Source: Dinghuibacter sp035492835
Lineage (GTDB): Bacteria; Bacteroidota; Bacteroidia; Chitinophagales; Chitinophagaceae
Assembly: GCF_035492835.1 (NCBI RefSeq)
Contig: NZ_DATJIY010000111.1
Coordinates: 1 to 27,085 of the forward strand
Direction of reading: 5' to 3'
Length of the DNA: 27,085 bases
Part shown: in pieces, positions 1-8,443 of the stretch
How positions within the stretch are numbered: position 1 is the stretch's first letter
Layout: the number at the start of each line of letters is the position of its first letter
Program-made: the position numbers and the translations under genes
The notes under the pieces: generated by a model
The model's database searches: none
What the model saw: only the letters and a program-made list of their open reading frames with translations
What the model was told of the DNA's origin: nothing

Positions 1-970
1 ATTGTTTATACCATTCCAGGGCGATGCGCAAACCGGTCCGTACGTCTATGCGGGGTTCATACCCCAGCATTTTCCGGGCCTTTGAAATATCGGCCAGCGA
101 ATTCCGGATGTCCCCATCCCGGGGCGGACCATGCCGCGCCGGGGCGTCCGAACCGGCCAGGGCCGACAGGATCGTCCAGAGCTCGTTGAGGGAAACGCTT
201 CCGCCGCACGCGACGTTATAGACCTCGTGCCGCCCGGCCGGGGCGCCCAGGAGCGCGCGGATGTTGGCCTGTACCACGTTCTCCACGAAAGTGAAGTCCC
301 TCGTCTGCTCACCGTCCCCGTTGATAAGGGGGGAGGTCCCGTCGATGGCCGCCCGCATGAACAAAGGGATGACCGCGGCATAGGGACCGGCGGGGTCCTG
401 CCGGGGGCCGAATACGTTGAAGTACCGGAGCCCGACGGCGTGGAATCCATACAACCGGGAAAATACGTCGGCGTAGAGCTCGTTTACGTATTTCGTCACC
501 GCATAGGGTGACAGCGGTTTCCCGATCCGGTCCTCTACCTTCGGCAGCTCCGGGCTGTCTCCATAGGTGGAGGATGACGCCGCGTAGACCATCCGGCGGA
601 CCGACGGTGTTTGCGCCGCCGCCTGGAGCACGTTGAGGAAACCGGTGATATTGACCTCGTTGGTCCGCAGCGGGTCCTTGACCGAGCGCGGTACCGAACC
701 CAGCGCCGCCTGGTGCAGGACCCAGTCCATGCCCTTACAGGCCCGACGGCAGGTCTCCGGATCGCATATGTCGCCTTCTATGAATTCAAGCCCTTCATAA
801 TCGGGCAGGTTCGATCGCTTGCCACCGGACAGGTCGTCCAGTATACGGATGCGTCCCGCGCCATGACGTGCGAGGTATTCGGTAAGATGGGACCCGATAA
901 AACCCGCGCCACCCGTGATCAGGAAAGCGTAGGAACCGAGGTCTCCGTCATGATAGGCCGTTTCGTACAT
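1..970 (-). CDS. wbpP: UDP-N-acetylglucosamine 4-epimerase, WbpP/TviC-like (3' end off window)
   Basis: Extended short-chain dehydrogenase predicted to interconvert UDP-GlcNAc and UDP-GalNAc, or the corresponding uronic acids, in the cytoplasm. I translated the minus strand from the ATG at 970, which gives 323 residues with no stop before the left edge. The family is about 340 residues long, so only the extreme C-terminus is missing. The Rossmann motif TGGAGFIG lies at residues 19-26, the serine-rich AASSSTYG strand at 130-137, and the YxxxK catalytic pair at Tyr156/Lys160 inside SPYAVTKYVNELYA, which is the WbpP/TviC form of this motif. The start follows the TGA of the upstream glycosyltransferase by one base, so the two are co-transcribed. 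A TviB/WbpO dehydrogenase in the same operon supports a UDP-GalNAcA route. A UDP-glucuronate or UDP-glucose 4-epimerase is the main alternative. Confidence 0.85.
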   Translation of the reverse strand, partial: MYETAYHDGDLGSYAFLITGGAGFIGSHLTEYLARHGAGRIRILDDLSGGKRSNLPDYEGLEFIEGDICDPETCRRACKGMDWVLHQAALGSVPRSVKDPLRTNEVNITGFLNVLQAAAQTPSVRRMVYAASSSTYGDSPELPKVEDRIGKPLSPYAVTKYVNELYADVFSRLYGFHAVGLRYFNVFGPRQDPAGPYAAVIPLFMRAAIDGTSPLINGDGEQTRDFTFVENVVQANIRALLGAPAGRHEVYNVACGGSVSLNELWTILSALAGSDAPARHGPPRDGDIRNSLADISKARKMLGYEPRIDVRTGLRIALEWYKQ

Positions 971-971
971 G

Positions 972-1832
972 TCATCCGTTTTTAACAGGTCTTAGCACCC
1001 TATAGGCCGGTCTTGCCATGGCAAAGAGCATCGCCTTGAACAGCCCCCAGTTGGACTGTACCATCTTGGTCGCGATCAGCCGGAAATGACGTCCCTCCGT
1101 GTCCTTGTTGGCGGCGATGAGCATGCGGTTATTGCCGAACGTAAGCGCTTTGTGTCTCCACCAGGACCATCCCGTGGACCAGGAGCCCACGGACATCCTC
1201 CGGTATACGCTCATTACGTCTTTCATAAAGCGGACCCTCCCGTTCATCGCCAGGTAGATGGTGAGGGGATAGTCCCCCACGACTCCGCCGCCGACCCAAT
1301 CCGGCAGGCTGGCGCCGAGTTCCCCGCGGAAAAATATGCTGGCCGTACCGATAAAGGCGCCGTCGTTCAGTATGATCGTCTTGAGATCCACCCAGGTGTC
1401 GCAAGGATAATTTTGTTGTACGAAGTTCATCGACGCATCCGGGTACCGGTGCTCGATGGCATGGAAACAAAGGCTACAGTCCGGGTTCGCCTCCATGAAG
1501 TCGAATTGCTTTTGCAATTTATAGGGATCGATCCAATAGTCGTCGCCCTCGCACATGGCGACATAGGTACCGTCGCACGCCGCGAAAGTCCGGACCATAT
1601 TGCCCATCATTCCCAGGTTTTTGCCTGCATCCGGCAACAGGCGGATGCGACCGGGGTACCGATCGCAATACTCCTGGATGATGGCCCGGGTCCGGTCTTT
1701 GGACCGGTCCTCCCCGATGACCAGCTCGAAGGGGAAGCTCGTCCGCTGCATCATGATGCTTTCAATGGCTTCCGCTATGTAGGGCTCGTGGTTATAGGCG
1801 AGCATATGGATCGAAACGCCGGGGGTACTCAT
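972..1832 (-). CDS. GT2-family glycosyltransferase
   Basis: Inverting GT-A glycosyltransferase of 286 residues, predicted to add one sugar to the lipid-linked repeat unit on the cytoplasmic face of the membrane. The N-terminus has the family 2 pattern: SIHMLAYNHEPYI at residues 7-19, GEDRSKDRT at 40-48, and the metal/nucleotide-binding CEGDDYW at 94-100. No long transmembrane segment is seen. I chose the ATG at 1832, not the upstream in-frame start at 2012, because homology begins only at MSTPGVSIHML and the extra 60 residues would lie inside the flippase gene. The ATG overlaps the flippase stop as ATGA, which suggests translational coupling. Donor and acceptor sugars cannot be told from the sequence. 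It is the only glycosyltransferase visible, so others must lie to the left or elsewhere. Confidence 0.88.
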   Translation of the reverse strand: MSTPGVSIHMLAYNHEPYIAEAIESIMMQRTSFPFELVIGEDRSKDRTRAIIQEYCDRYPGRIRLLPDAGKNLGMMGNMVRTFAACDGTYVAMCEGDDYWIDPYKLQKQFDFMEANPDCSLCFHAIEHRYPDASMNFVQQNYPCDTWVDLKTIILNDGAFIGTASIFFRGELGASLPDWVGGGVVGDYPLTIYLAMNGRVRFMKDVMSVYRRMSVGSWSTGWSWWRHKALTFGNNRMLIAANKDTEGRHFRLIATKMVQSNWGLFKAMLFAMARPAYRVLRPVKNG

Positions 1833-3295
1833 ACGTGTTTTATTAGGAGTCTCTTGATGATTAATTCTTTCATGTCTACCGCCGCCTGAACCTTCAGGGC
1901 GCGACATATCGCCAGGAACAGGAGCGCGAAGCAGCCGCCAACCAGCCCGATCCTGGCCATGTCCTCCCAGCGCCCGATCAACTGGCCGGACAGGTAGACG
2001 TTGAACACCCACGCCGCCGCGCCGGCGAGCAAGGCGACCAGGAAAATGTTATAGACATCCCCGACCTGCCGCTGACCGGGGTAGCCGATCAACTTCCCGC
2101 CCACGCTGCTGTTGATCAGGAACATCACGATAGAGCTCACCAGCTGGAAATAGAGCAGGGCGTAGATCCCGAAGGAAAACGCGCTCAATACACCAATTGT
2201 GATCAAGGCTTTTTCGATGATCGACAGCCTCAGGTAAAGGTCGCTCCGGCCTTTGACCAGGAGTATATTCAGGTTATACCCATTGACCGTATTGAGCATA
2301 CCGGCTACGCAAAGGATACGGAAATAAGGGACCGCAGGCAGCCATTTGTCGGTCATCAGCACGCGGAACAGGGGCTCCGCCGTCACAATGAGTATGGTCA
2401 ATACCGGTACTATCACGAACAAGGTTTGCTGGATCAGCTTCCTGTAAGATGCCTGGAGCCTGGCATTGTCGTTTTGCATGGTCGAGAGCGCCGGGTATGT
2501 CACCGCCGCCAGGGGGTCGGACACCCCTTGAACCGGCACCTGTACGAGCGTGTAGGCGCGGCTATAGTAACCTACCTGGAGCGGCAGGAATACGCGTCCG
2601 ATAATGACGGCATAAATATTCTGGTAGACGCGGTCGAGCACCGTGGACAGCAACAGCTTGTACCCGAAGGAAAAGTGGTGTTTCAGTTTTACCCGGTCTA
2701 TCGTCCACGTAGGCGTCCAGCCGGACCGTATCCACAATTGCAAGGCAAACAGGAAGTGCCGCGTCAGGTACATATACACAAGGCTCCAAACGCCCCAGCC
2801 CATATAGGCCAGCACGATACCCACGATACCGCTGGCGATCAGGGAGGGCAGGTGGATCATCGTCAGCAGCTTGAACCGCATGGCCCGTACCAGGCGGGTC
2901 GACTGCACGGCGGAGAAAGCAAAGGCCAGCAAGCAGAGCATGTATACCCGGACGACCGGCGTCAGGATGGGTTGATGAAAGAATCCGGCAATGAGGGGAG
3001 CTGAAAAGAACAACAGCCCGTATAAGAAAAGGCTGACCGCCAGGTTGATGAAGAAGACCGTCGAATAATCGGCGCGGTCCGGGTTCTCGGTCCGGATCAG
3101 GGAGTTTGTCATTCCGCCGTTCAGCAGGACCTCCCCTACGGCGCTGAAAATCGTGACCTCCGCGACCAGCCCGAACTCCGAGGGGAGCATAAGCCTGGCC
3201 AGCACGACCGACACGAGCAGGTTGATCACCGCCTGGAAAACGTTGAAGCTGAAGAACCAGGCGAAACCGGATATGATTTTATCGAGCTTGCTCAT
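1829..3295 (-). CDS. Wzx-like polysaccharide flippase (MOP superfamily)
   Basis: Integral membrane protein of 488 residues, predicted to flip undecaprenyl-linked repeat units to the periplasm. The sequence is almost wholly hydrophobic helices with short loops, compatible with 12-14 transmembrane segments. It begins MSKLDKIISGFAWFFSFNVFQ and has the WzxC/AmsL-type features FGLVAEVTIFSAV near the N-terminus and YYSRAYTLVQVP mid-protein. An in-frame start at 3364 exists but would run into the Wzc gene and lacks homology. The ATG at 3295 lies 8 bases after the Wzc stop, with a purine-poor spacer. It is encoded between the Wzc kinase and the glycosyltransferase, as expected for a Wzx/Wzy-dependent locus. 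The matching Wzy polymerase is not in the window. Confidence 0.9.
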   Translation of the reverse strand: MSKLDKIISGFAWFFSFNVFQAVINLLVSVVLARLMLPSEFGLVAEVTIFSAVGEVLLNGGMTNSLIRTENPDRADYSTVFFINLAVSLFLYGLLFFSAPLIAGFFHQPILTPVVRVYMLCLLAFAFSAVQSTRLVRAMRFKLLTMIHLPSLIASGIVGIVLAYMGWGVWSLVYMYLTRHFLFALQLWIRSGWTPTWTIDRVKLKHHFSFGYKLLLSTVLDRVYQNIYAVIIGRVFLPLQVGYYSRAYTLVQVPVQGVSDPLAAVTYPALSTMQNDNARLQASYRKLIQQTLFVIVPVLTILIVTAEPLFRVLMTDKWLPAVPYFRILCVAGMLNTVNGYNLNILLVKGRSDLYLRLSIIEKALITIGVLSAFSFGIYALLYFQLVSSIVMFLINSSVGGKLIGYPGQRQVGDVYNIFLVALLAGAAAWVFNVYLSGQLIGRWEDMARIGLVGGCFALLFLAICRALKVQAAVDMKELIIKRLLIKHV

Positions 3296-3303
3296 AGGGG
3301 GGC

Positions 3304-5700
3304 CTAGGAGGCGTTTTTTCGGTTCTTCATGAAAAGTCTGGCCCACCGGCTCTTCCCCGTCCAATCGTCCTCGTAGTAGGCGCCGCCGTAGCGGTAGCCA
3401 TAACCATAGCCGTATCCGTACCGGCTGCTCACATCCACGTCATTGATGATGATGGACAGCCCTTTCATTTTCCTATGGACAAACAGGTCGTCGACGATGG
3501 ACAGCTGCTGTTTGAAGGTATAGTTCTGGCGGGTCACATATAGACAGGTATCCGCATATCCCGCTATCAGCAAGGCGTCCGATACCAGACCCACGGGCGG
3601 CGTATCGATGACGATATAGTCGAAGTTGGCGTACAGGTAGTCGAAAAGCGTCTTCATTTTATCCTGTAACAACAGCTCCGCCGGGTTGGGAGGTATGGGG
3701 CCCGAGCCTATGACATACAGGTTGGGGTTGTCCGGCACCTGCTTGGGCAGGTATTTCAAGTCCATGTTGGATACCATGAAGCTGCTGAATCCCTGGTCGT
3801 TGTTGAGCCCCAACAGGCTGGACAACCGGGGCTTGCGGAGGTCCAGCTCCAGCAGCGCCACCTTCTTGCCCGACAGCGCCACGGTTGCGGCGAGGTTGAG
3901 CGACACAAAGGACTTGCCTTCCCCGCTCATCGAAGAGGTCACGAGTATGACCTGGTGTTGTTTGCCGGTGAGGACAAAACGCAGGTTGGTCCGGAGCGAC
4001 CGGAATTGCTCGGCAATGCTGCTCCGGGCGTCCTTTGCCACGACGATGGCCTCGCCCGTCTTGTTGTGCCCGATTTCCGCCAGGATGGGCGTAGCCGTCA
4101 GCGTTTCTATGTCCTTGCGCTCCCATACCTTGTTGTTGAGGAACTCCTTGAGATAAATGATGCCGGCGGGTATGACGAGACCGACCACGAGCGCGATGGC
4201 GTAGAAGTTCATCCGGTTCGGGCTGAAGGGGCCGCCGTCGCACCGGGCGGGCTCGATCAGCCTGGAATTGGAGAGGGTCCCGGACTTGGAGATGGCGGTT
4301 TCTTCGCGCTTTTGCAATAGGAACAGGTACAGTTGTTGCTTGACCGTCTGTTCCCGGGAAATGTCGAGGAAAGCCCGTTCCTTGGAAGGGGCGTCGTGAA
4401 GCATCCCGGTCACTTCGTCCAGCTTTCCGGTCAGCTGTTCTTTGGCGATTTGTACCCCCCGCTTGACGTTGGCCAGGCTTTGCACGAGGTTCCGCTTGAC
4501 GGAATCGATCTGGTTGTCCATCTGGACCACCAGGGGGTTCGAAGGCTTGGTCGTTTGCAGGGCTACGTCCCTTTGCATGATGAGACCGTCGTAGCGCTGG
4601 AGCATCGCAAAATAGCTTGGATCGGCGGACATGATGTCCGGGGGGATGACGCGGGGCGTCTTGTCCTGCAACCGTTCCTCCACGGTGCCGATGATGGCGA
4701 GCTGGAGGTCCTGCGCGGCGACCTGCTTGTTGAGGTCGTTGGCATCCTGGAGCGCCATTTTGGACTGGTCGTCGAGGCTTACGAGGTGGTTGGCCGTTTT
4801 GAATTCCTCGATGTTCTTTTCGACCCCGGACAGCTCCCGGTGGACGATCTCCAGGCGGTTGTTGATGAATTCGATCGTCTTATCCGCTATCGTACTCTGG
4901 TCTTCGACGTTGGCCAGGGTATAGACCTCATAAAGCTTGTTGAGCACGTCTTCGCCGCGCCGGGGGATGGCATCCGCCAGGCTCATCTGGATGACGTTTT
5001 CATTGTCCCCCATCTGCATAACCTTCAACCGGCTGCTCAGGGACGAAACCACGGCGTCTTCGGGGGCGATGGTCACCAAATAGGGGCTCGTCGGCAACGA
5101 TCCCCGGGCGATCGGGTTCCGTAAAAAGACCAGGCTCAGGTCGGCCGTCCTCAGCGTATCGCCCCAACCCAGCACCTGCTTGCCGGTTTCGTTCTCCAGG
5201 AATATCTTTTGTCCGTCGGGTGAAAAAGTCACCGTCCATCCGTGGCCCTGGGCGCTGTCGGCCTGGTTGGACAGCTCGACGATAAAGGGCGCCGTGCGGT
5301 AGACTTCGGTGGACTTGAAGAGCCCTTTCTGGAAATAAGCGACGTTGAGCTGCAGCGCCCGGACGGTGCGCATCATCAGCAGCCTCGTCCGGAGGACCTC
5401 CATCTCGTTGGCGACGTCGTTGTTGTTATTGTTGACGATGTTCATCTGCGTCAACTCGTCGTTGGCGCCGGACATGGCCTGGGTCTGGCTTTTCAGCAGG
5501 AAGCGCGCCTGTACGTTATACATCGGGATCATGTACCGCAGGTACACCTTGGACACGACGAGACAGACGGCGACAGAAATAAGGAACCAATACCAGTTCT
5601 TCAGCACTTTGGCAAGCACCTCCTTGAACAGGTTGGCCTGGGGCGACCTCCGGACAGGTTCACCCTGGGGGCTCTGATCGAATGGCAGGGGGCTGTTCAT
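3304..5700 (-). CDS. wzc: Wzc-like polysaccharide co-polymerase and tyrosine autokinase
   Basis: Inner-membrane protein of 798 residues that controls chain length and export of the polysaccharide and autophosphorylates on tyrosine (BY-kinase). Domains in order: Wzz domain with TM1 near residues 37-56; a long periplasmic region with coiled coils near 285-460 (GNVR type); TM2 near 498-517; cytoplasmic kinase near 565-760. The kinase has Walker A SSMSGEGKS (589-597), Walker A' LLELDLRKPR (616-625) and Walker B YIVIDTPP (695-702). The C-terminal tail has eight tyrosines in residues 761-776, mostly as Tyr-Gly repeats, and would be the autophosphorylation cluster. The gene starts 6 bases after the Wza stop. 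Kinase and membrane parts are fused, as in Wzc and unlike the split Gram-positive CapA/CapB pair. Confidence 0.94.
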   Translation of the reverse strand: MNSPLPFDQSPQGEPVRRSPQANLFKEVLAKVLKNWYWFLISVAVCLVVSKVYLRYMIPMYNVQARFLLKSQTQAMSGANDELTQMNIVNNNNNDVANEMEVLRTRLLMMRTVRALQLNVAYFQKGLFKSTEVYRTAPFIVELSNQADSAQGHGWTVTFSPDGQKIFLENETGKQVLGWGDTLRTADLSLVFLRNPIARGSLPTSPYLVTIAPEDAVVSSLSSRLKVMQMGDNENVIQMSLADAIPRRGEDVLNKLYEVYTLANVEDQSTIADKTIEFINNRLEIVHRELSGVEKNIEEFKTANHLVSLDDQSKMALQDANDLNKQVAAQDLQLAIIGTVEERLQDKTPRVIPPDIMSADPSYFAMLQRYDGLIMQRDVALQTTKPSNPLVVQMDNQIDSVKRNLVQSLANVKRGVQIAKEQLTGKLDEVTGMLHDAPSKERAFLDISREQTVKQQLYLFLLQKREETAISKSGTLSNSRLIEPARCDGGPFSPNRMNFYAIALVVGLVIPAGIIYLKEFLNNKVWERKDIETLTATPILAEIGHNKTGEAIVVAKDARSSIAEQFRSLRTNLRFVLTGKQHQVILVTSSMSGEGKSFVSLNLAATVALSGKKVALLELDLRKPRLSSLLGLNNDQGFSSFMVSNMDLKYLPKQVPDNPNLYVIGSGPIPPNPAELLLQDKMKTLFDYLYANFDYIVIDTPPVGLVSDALLIAGYADTCLYVTRQNYTFKQQLSIVDDLFVHRKMKGLSIIINDVDVSSRYGYGYGYGYRYGGAYYEDDWTGKSRWARLFMKNRKNAS

Positions 5701-5706
5701 GGTCGC

Positions 5707-6558
5707 TTATTTAAAAAGATAAATGGCGGTTAGGGTGATGGCCAGCAGACCGCTGGCGATGGAAATATCCCGGATCAGGCGGTCGTCGGACGCGGCGATC
5801 TTGGGCTTGGTGGGCTCCACGTATATGATGTCGTTCTGCTTCAGGAAATAGTAGGGCGACAGGAATATGTCGCTGGAGGAGAGGCTCAGACGGGCAAACT
5901 CGCGACGTCCGTCGATTTCCCGGACGACCAGGACATTGGCGCGCTTCCCATAAATGGTCAGGTCCCCCGCCATGCCAAGGGCGTCCATGATGGACACCCG
6001 CTCTCCCGTGATGGAATAGGTGGCGGGACGGGTGACCTCGCCGAGGACGGTGATCTTATAGTTGAGGAACCGGATATTGACGGAAGGCTGTGTCAGGTAT
6101 TGCTGCAAGCGCGCGTCGAGGGTGTCCCTCAGCACGGCGGTCGTTTCCCCGACCACTTTGATCTTTCCCAGAACCGGGAAATCGATAAAACCGTCCTGGT
6201 CCACCAGGTATCCCCTCGGGCCGCCACCCGAAGCGGCGGTCTGCTGAACGCCGCCGCCACCGGTCTGGCCGCCCTGGGCGCCGGCGCCGGCATCCATCGT
6301 CGTCGTTTGTACACCACCCTGGTTGAAAGGGGCGGACGCGGCGGCGCTCATACTGTTGACGTAAATATCCAATATGTCGCCGGGCTCGATACGGACCTGG
6401 TAGTGTCGTAGGGAGTCCTGTACATAAAACTTTCCGTTGGCAGTATCCTTCAGGTTACTGAAATAGACGATCTTCTTGACGTTGTAGCAGGAGAATAGAC
6501 AAGGCAGGAGCAGGCACAGTACGGCAGCGGGGAGGCACCGGTTTTTCCTGGGTTTCAT
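5707..6558 (-). CDS. Wza-like polysaccharide export lipoprotein
   Basis: Outer-membrane polysaccharide export protein of 283 residues, expected to form the exit channel partnered with the Wzc-like protein encoded just downstream. The N-terminus is a lipoprotein signal: KPRKNR, a hydrophobic stretch, then LFSC with the lipid-modified Cys24. The poly-export domain follows (RIEPGDILDIYVNS), interrupted by a Gly/Gln/Ala-rich loop around residues 80-115. Then come the soluble SLBB-like parts (YLVDQDGFIDFPVLGKIKV, ITVLGEVTRPATYS) and a C-terminal hydrophobic helix near 266-283. I chose the ATG at 6558 because it starts the signal peptide directly; an upstream start at 6603 would add residues from the promoter region. 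The preceding spacer is AT-rich and may hold an internal promoter. Confidence 0.92.
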   Translation of the reverse strand: MKPRKNRCLPAAVLCLLLPCLFSCYNVKKIVYFSNLKDTANGKFYVQDSLRHYQVRIEPGDILDIYVNSMSAAASAPFNQGGVQTTTMDAGAGAQGGQTGGGGVQQTAASGGGPRGYLVDQDGFIDFPVLGKIKVVGETTAVLRDTLDARLQQYLTQPSVNIRFLNYKITVLGEVTRPATYSITGERVSIMDALGMAGDLTIYGKRANVLVVREIDGRREFARLSLSSSDIFLSPYYFLKQNDIIYVEPTKPKIAASDDRLIRDISIASGLLAITLTAIYLFK

Positions 6559-6600
6559 AAATAGGTTTAATAGGACGTATTGGATTTCAGCCACAATATA

Positions 6601-6633
6601 CAAAATTTACCGTTTTGCACTATTTATTAACAA
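6601..6633 (-). promoter_or_regulatory. Candidate internal promoter before the export genes
   Basis: In the 76-base AT-rich gap between the amidotransferase gene and the export lipoprotein gene, the minus strand reads TTG (6631-6633), a 21-base spacer, then TAAATTTTG (6601-6609). This resembles the Bacteroidota pattern of TTG at -33 and TAnnTTTG at -7, although the -7 element is one base long. The predicted leader before the ATG at 6558 is roughly 40 bases. An overlapping TATATTG (6594-6600) is an alternative. Confidence 0.4.
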
Positions 6634-6634
6634 C

Positions 6635-8443
6635 TTATTTGCCGTAGATCATCGACGTCATAAGGATCGCCCAAGCGCCGCCACGGCCCTGGTAGGCGTC
6701 GTGCGCCCCGGGTGTCCGTTCCCCGTATCGTTTGGATAAGACCCCCGCGCGTACCAGCGCGCGCGCGCCTTCGCGCATCCTTTCCACACCCGCCGCTTCG
6801 GTCATCCATGACCGTTGGGGCGGCTCGAAGCCGATCTTGTCGGTGCGTACCGGCAGGGCGTCCGCAAAGGCCACGCGCATCAGGAATTTGGTGACGCCCG
6901 CCCGCACCTTGGCCCGGGCGGGGAGCATCAGGAGGAAGTGTACCAGCTCGTGATCGAGGAAGGGAAGGCGGACCTCCCGCCCGTGTGCCATGGCGTTGCG
7001 ATCGCAGTACCGCAGCAGGTCCGAAAGACCGCCCAGCGTAAGGTCGTACCGCAGGGCGTCGTTGAGACCGGGGCCTTGCTCCGCGGGCAGGTAGACTTCG
7101 GATCGGTAGGCCGCCGCAAAGTCCCGTTGAAAGAGGGGGTCGATCCATTGCCTGCGGTCCGCGTCCGCGATCTTTGCGCGCCGGAGCCACCCCGCCCGCT
7201 GCAGGAAGGCCCTCATACCCGCAGGCTGGTAGCGGGGGTATCCGCCCAGCGCCTCGTCCGCCCCCTGGCCATCGAGGAGCACGGTGACGCCGGCGTCCTT
7301 CGCGGTCTCCATGACTTTGTACTGGGCGTATATCCCCGCCGAGCCAAAGGGTTCCTCCTGGTGGTGGAATACCTTGTCCAGCTTCGCCCAGCAGTCGCTT
7401 CCATCGGGATAGCAGTCGTGCCGTTCGGCGCCCTCCCGTTCGGCCGCCGCCTGTATGTACGGGCCTTCATCGAGAGCGAAGCCGGGAAAACGCGCGGAAA
7501 ATACGGGGATCGCGCCCTCGTCCCGCCCGATCCTTTCCTCTCCCGCCCGCCTGATCAGGTGGAGGATCAAACTGCTGTCCAAACCACCGGAAAGACTGCT
7601 CCCTACCCGTACGTCCGACCGCAGCCGCCGCCGGACCGAGCGCTCCATGAGGGACTTGAATATTTCCGCGCTCCTGGCGTCGTCCATCCGGCCTTCATCG
7701 GGCGCGTTCTTCAGCTGCCACCAGGCGTACTTCTTCACCCGCACCTCCCTGTCGACAAGCAGGAAGTGGCCGTTCTCCAGGCGGGATACGCCTTCAAAAA
7801 AGGTTTCGGACCGGTCCCCGGCGTTTTGCAACAAACCGAAGGAGAGGTAGTTGTATGCCATCGCTCCATTGGGCTCTCTGGGAACACCCGCCGCCCAGAG
7901 GGCCTTCATCTCGGAGCCAAACAGGAAGGACCGCCCCGGCGCATAGGCGTAATAGAAAGGCTTTTCCCCAAACCGGTCCCGGGCGCAAAACAGCGTCTCT
8001 TCCACGGTGTCGTACAGGGCAAAGGCAAACATGCCGTCCAGCAGCTCCAGACAGGAAACGCCCTTGGCGTCGTACAACGCCAGGAGGACTTCGGTATCCG
8101 AGGTGGAGCGGAAGCGATAGCCCTGGGTTTGTAGTTGGGCCCGGAGCTCCAGGTAGTTATAGATTTCGCCGTTGTAGGTGATGATGTACCGTTCGGCGGG
8201 GCCCCCGTTCTGCCGCTCGGCGGGGCCCCCGTTCGGCGCCCCATAACCCATGGGCTGGCGCCCGGTTTCGGACAGGTCCAATACCGCCAGCCGGCGATGC
8301 CCCAGCCCGACGCGTCCGCCGGCGCCCGTCCAGAAACCCTCCCCTTCCGGTCCCCGGTGGGCGATCGCATCGGTCATCGCGCGCAACCGGGTTTCCGACA
8401 CCCTCGCCGGATCGACGCTAACGATGCCGGCTATTCCGCACAT
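6635..8443 (-). CDS. Glutamine-dependent amidotransferase, asparagine synthase family (AsnB/WbpS-like)
   Basis: Class II glutamine amidotransferase fused to an ATP-pyrophosphatase domain, 602 residues. The N-terminus starts MCGIAGIVS, so Cys2 is the glutaminase nucleophile. RGPEGEGFW (30-38), NGEIYNY (91-97) and the RDRFGEKPFYYA region (155-166) complete the glutaminase site. The synthetase PPi-loop is SGGLDSS (285-291). The location between sugar-nucleotide genes and export genes suggests it amidates a uronic acid of the polymer, as proposed for WbpS in Pseudomonas aeruginosa O6, and does not make free asparagine. That role is inference. The ATG at 8443 overlaps the upstream oxidoreductase gene by 13 bases. 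Oddity: a duplicated NGGPAER heptapeptide (71-77 and 79-85) is inserted just before the NGEIYNY motif. Confidence 0.88.
   Translation of the reverse strand: MCGIAGIVSVDPARVSETRLRAMTDAIAHRGPEGEGFWTGAGGRVGLGHRRLAVLDLSETGRQPMGYGAPNGGPAERQNGGPAERYIITYNGEIYNYLELRAQLQTQGYRFRSTSDTEVLLALYDAKGVSCLELLDGMFAFALYDTVEETLFCARDRFGEKPFYYAYAPGRSFLFGSEMKALWAAGVPREPNGAMAYNYLSFGLLQNAGDRSETFFEGVSRLENGHFLLVDREVRVKKYAWWQLKNAPDEGRMDDARSAEIFKSLMERSVRRRLRSDVRVGSSLSGGLDSSLILHLIRRAGEERIGRDEGAIPVFSARFPGFALDEGPYIQAAAEREGAERHDCYPDGSDCWAKLDKVFHHQEEPFGSAGIYAQYKVMETAKDAGVTVLLDGQGADEALGGYPRYQPAGMRAFLQRAGWLRRAKIADADRRQWIDPLFQRDFAAAYRSEVYLPAEQGPGLNDALRYDLTLGGLSDLLRYCDRNAMAHGREVRLPFLDHELVHFLLMLPARAKVRAGVTKFLMRVAFADALPVRTDKIGFEPPQRSWMTEAAGVERMREGARALVRAGVLSKRYGERTPGAHDAYQGRGGAWAILMTSMIYGK
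8189..8233 (-). repeat. 24-bp tandem duplication inside the amidotransferase gene
   Basis: Two copies of a 21-base unit encoding NGGPAER, at 8213-8233 and 8189-8209, separated by one codon (Gln). The core shared on the plus strand is TCGGCGGGGCCCCCGTTC, at 8193-8210 and 8217-8234. It is in frame and adds about eight residues to a loop in the glutaminase domain. Confidence 0.85.

Noticed and set aside
1833..2012. A longer N-terminus for the GT2 glycosyltransferase
   Set aside because: It overlaps the flippase gene out of frame, and family homology begins at the ATG at 1832.
6815..8134. A 439-residue plus-strand frame
   Set aside because: It is antisense to the amidotransferase gene, which has all catalytic motifs; the plus frame has none.
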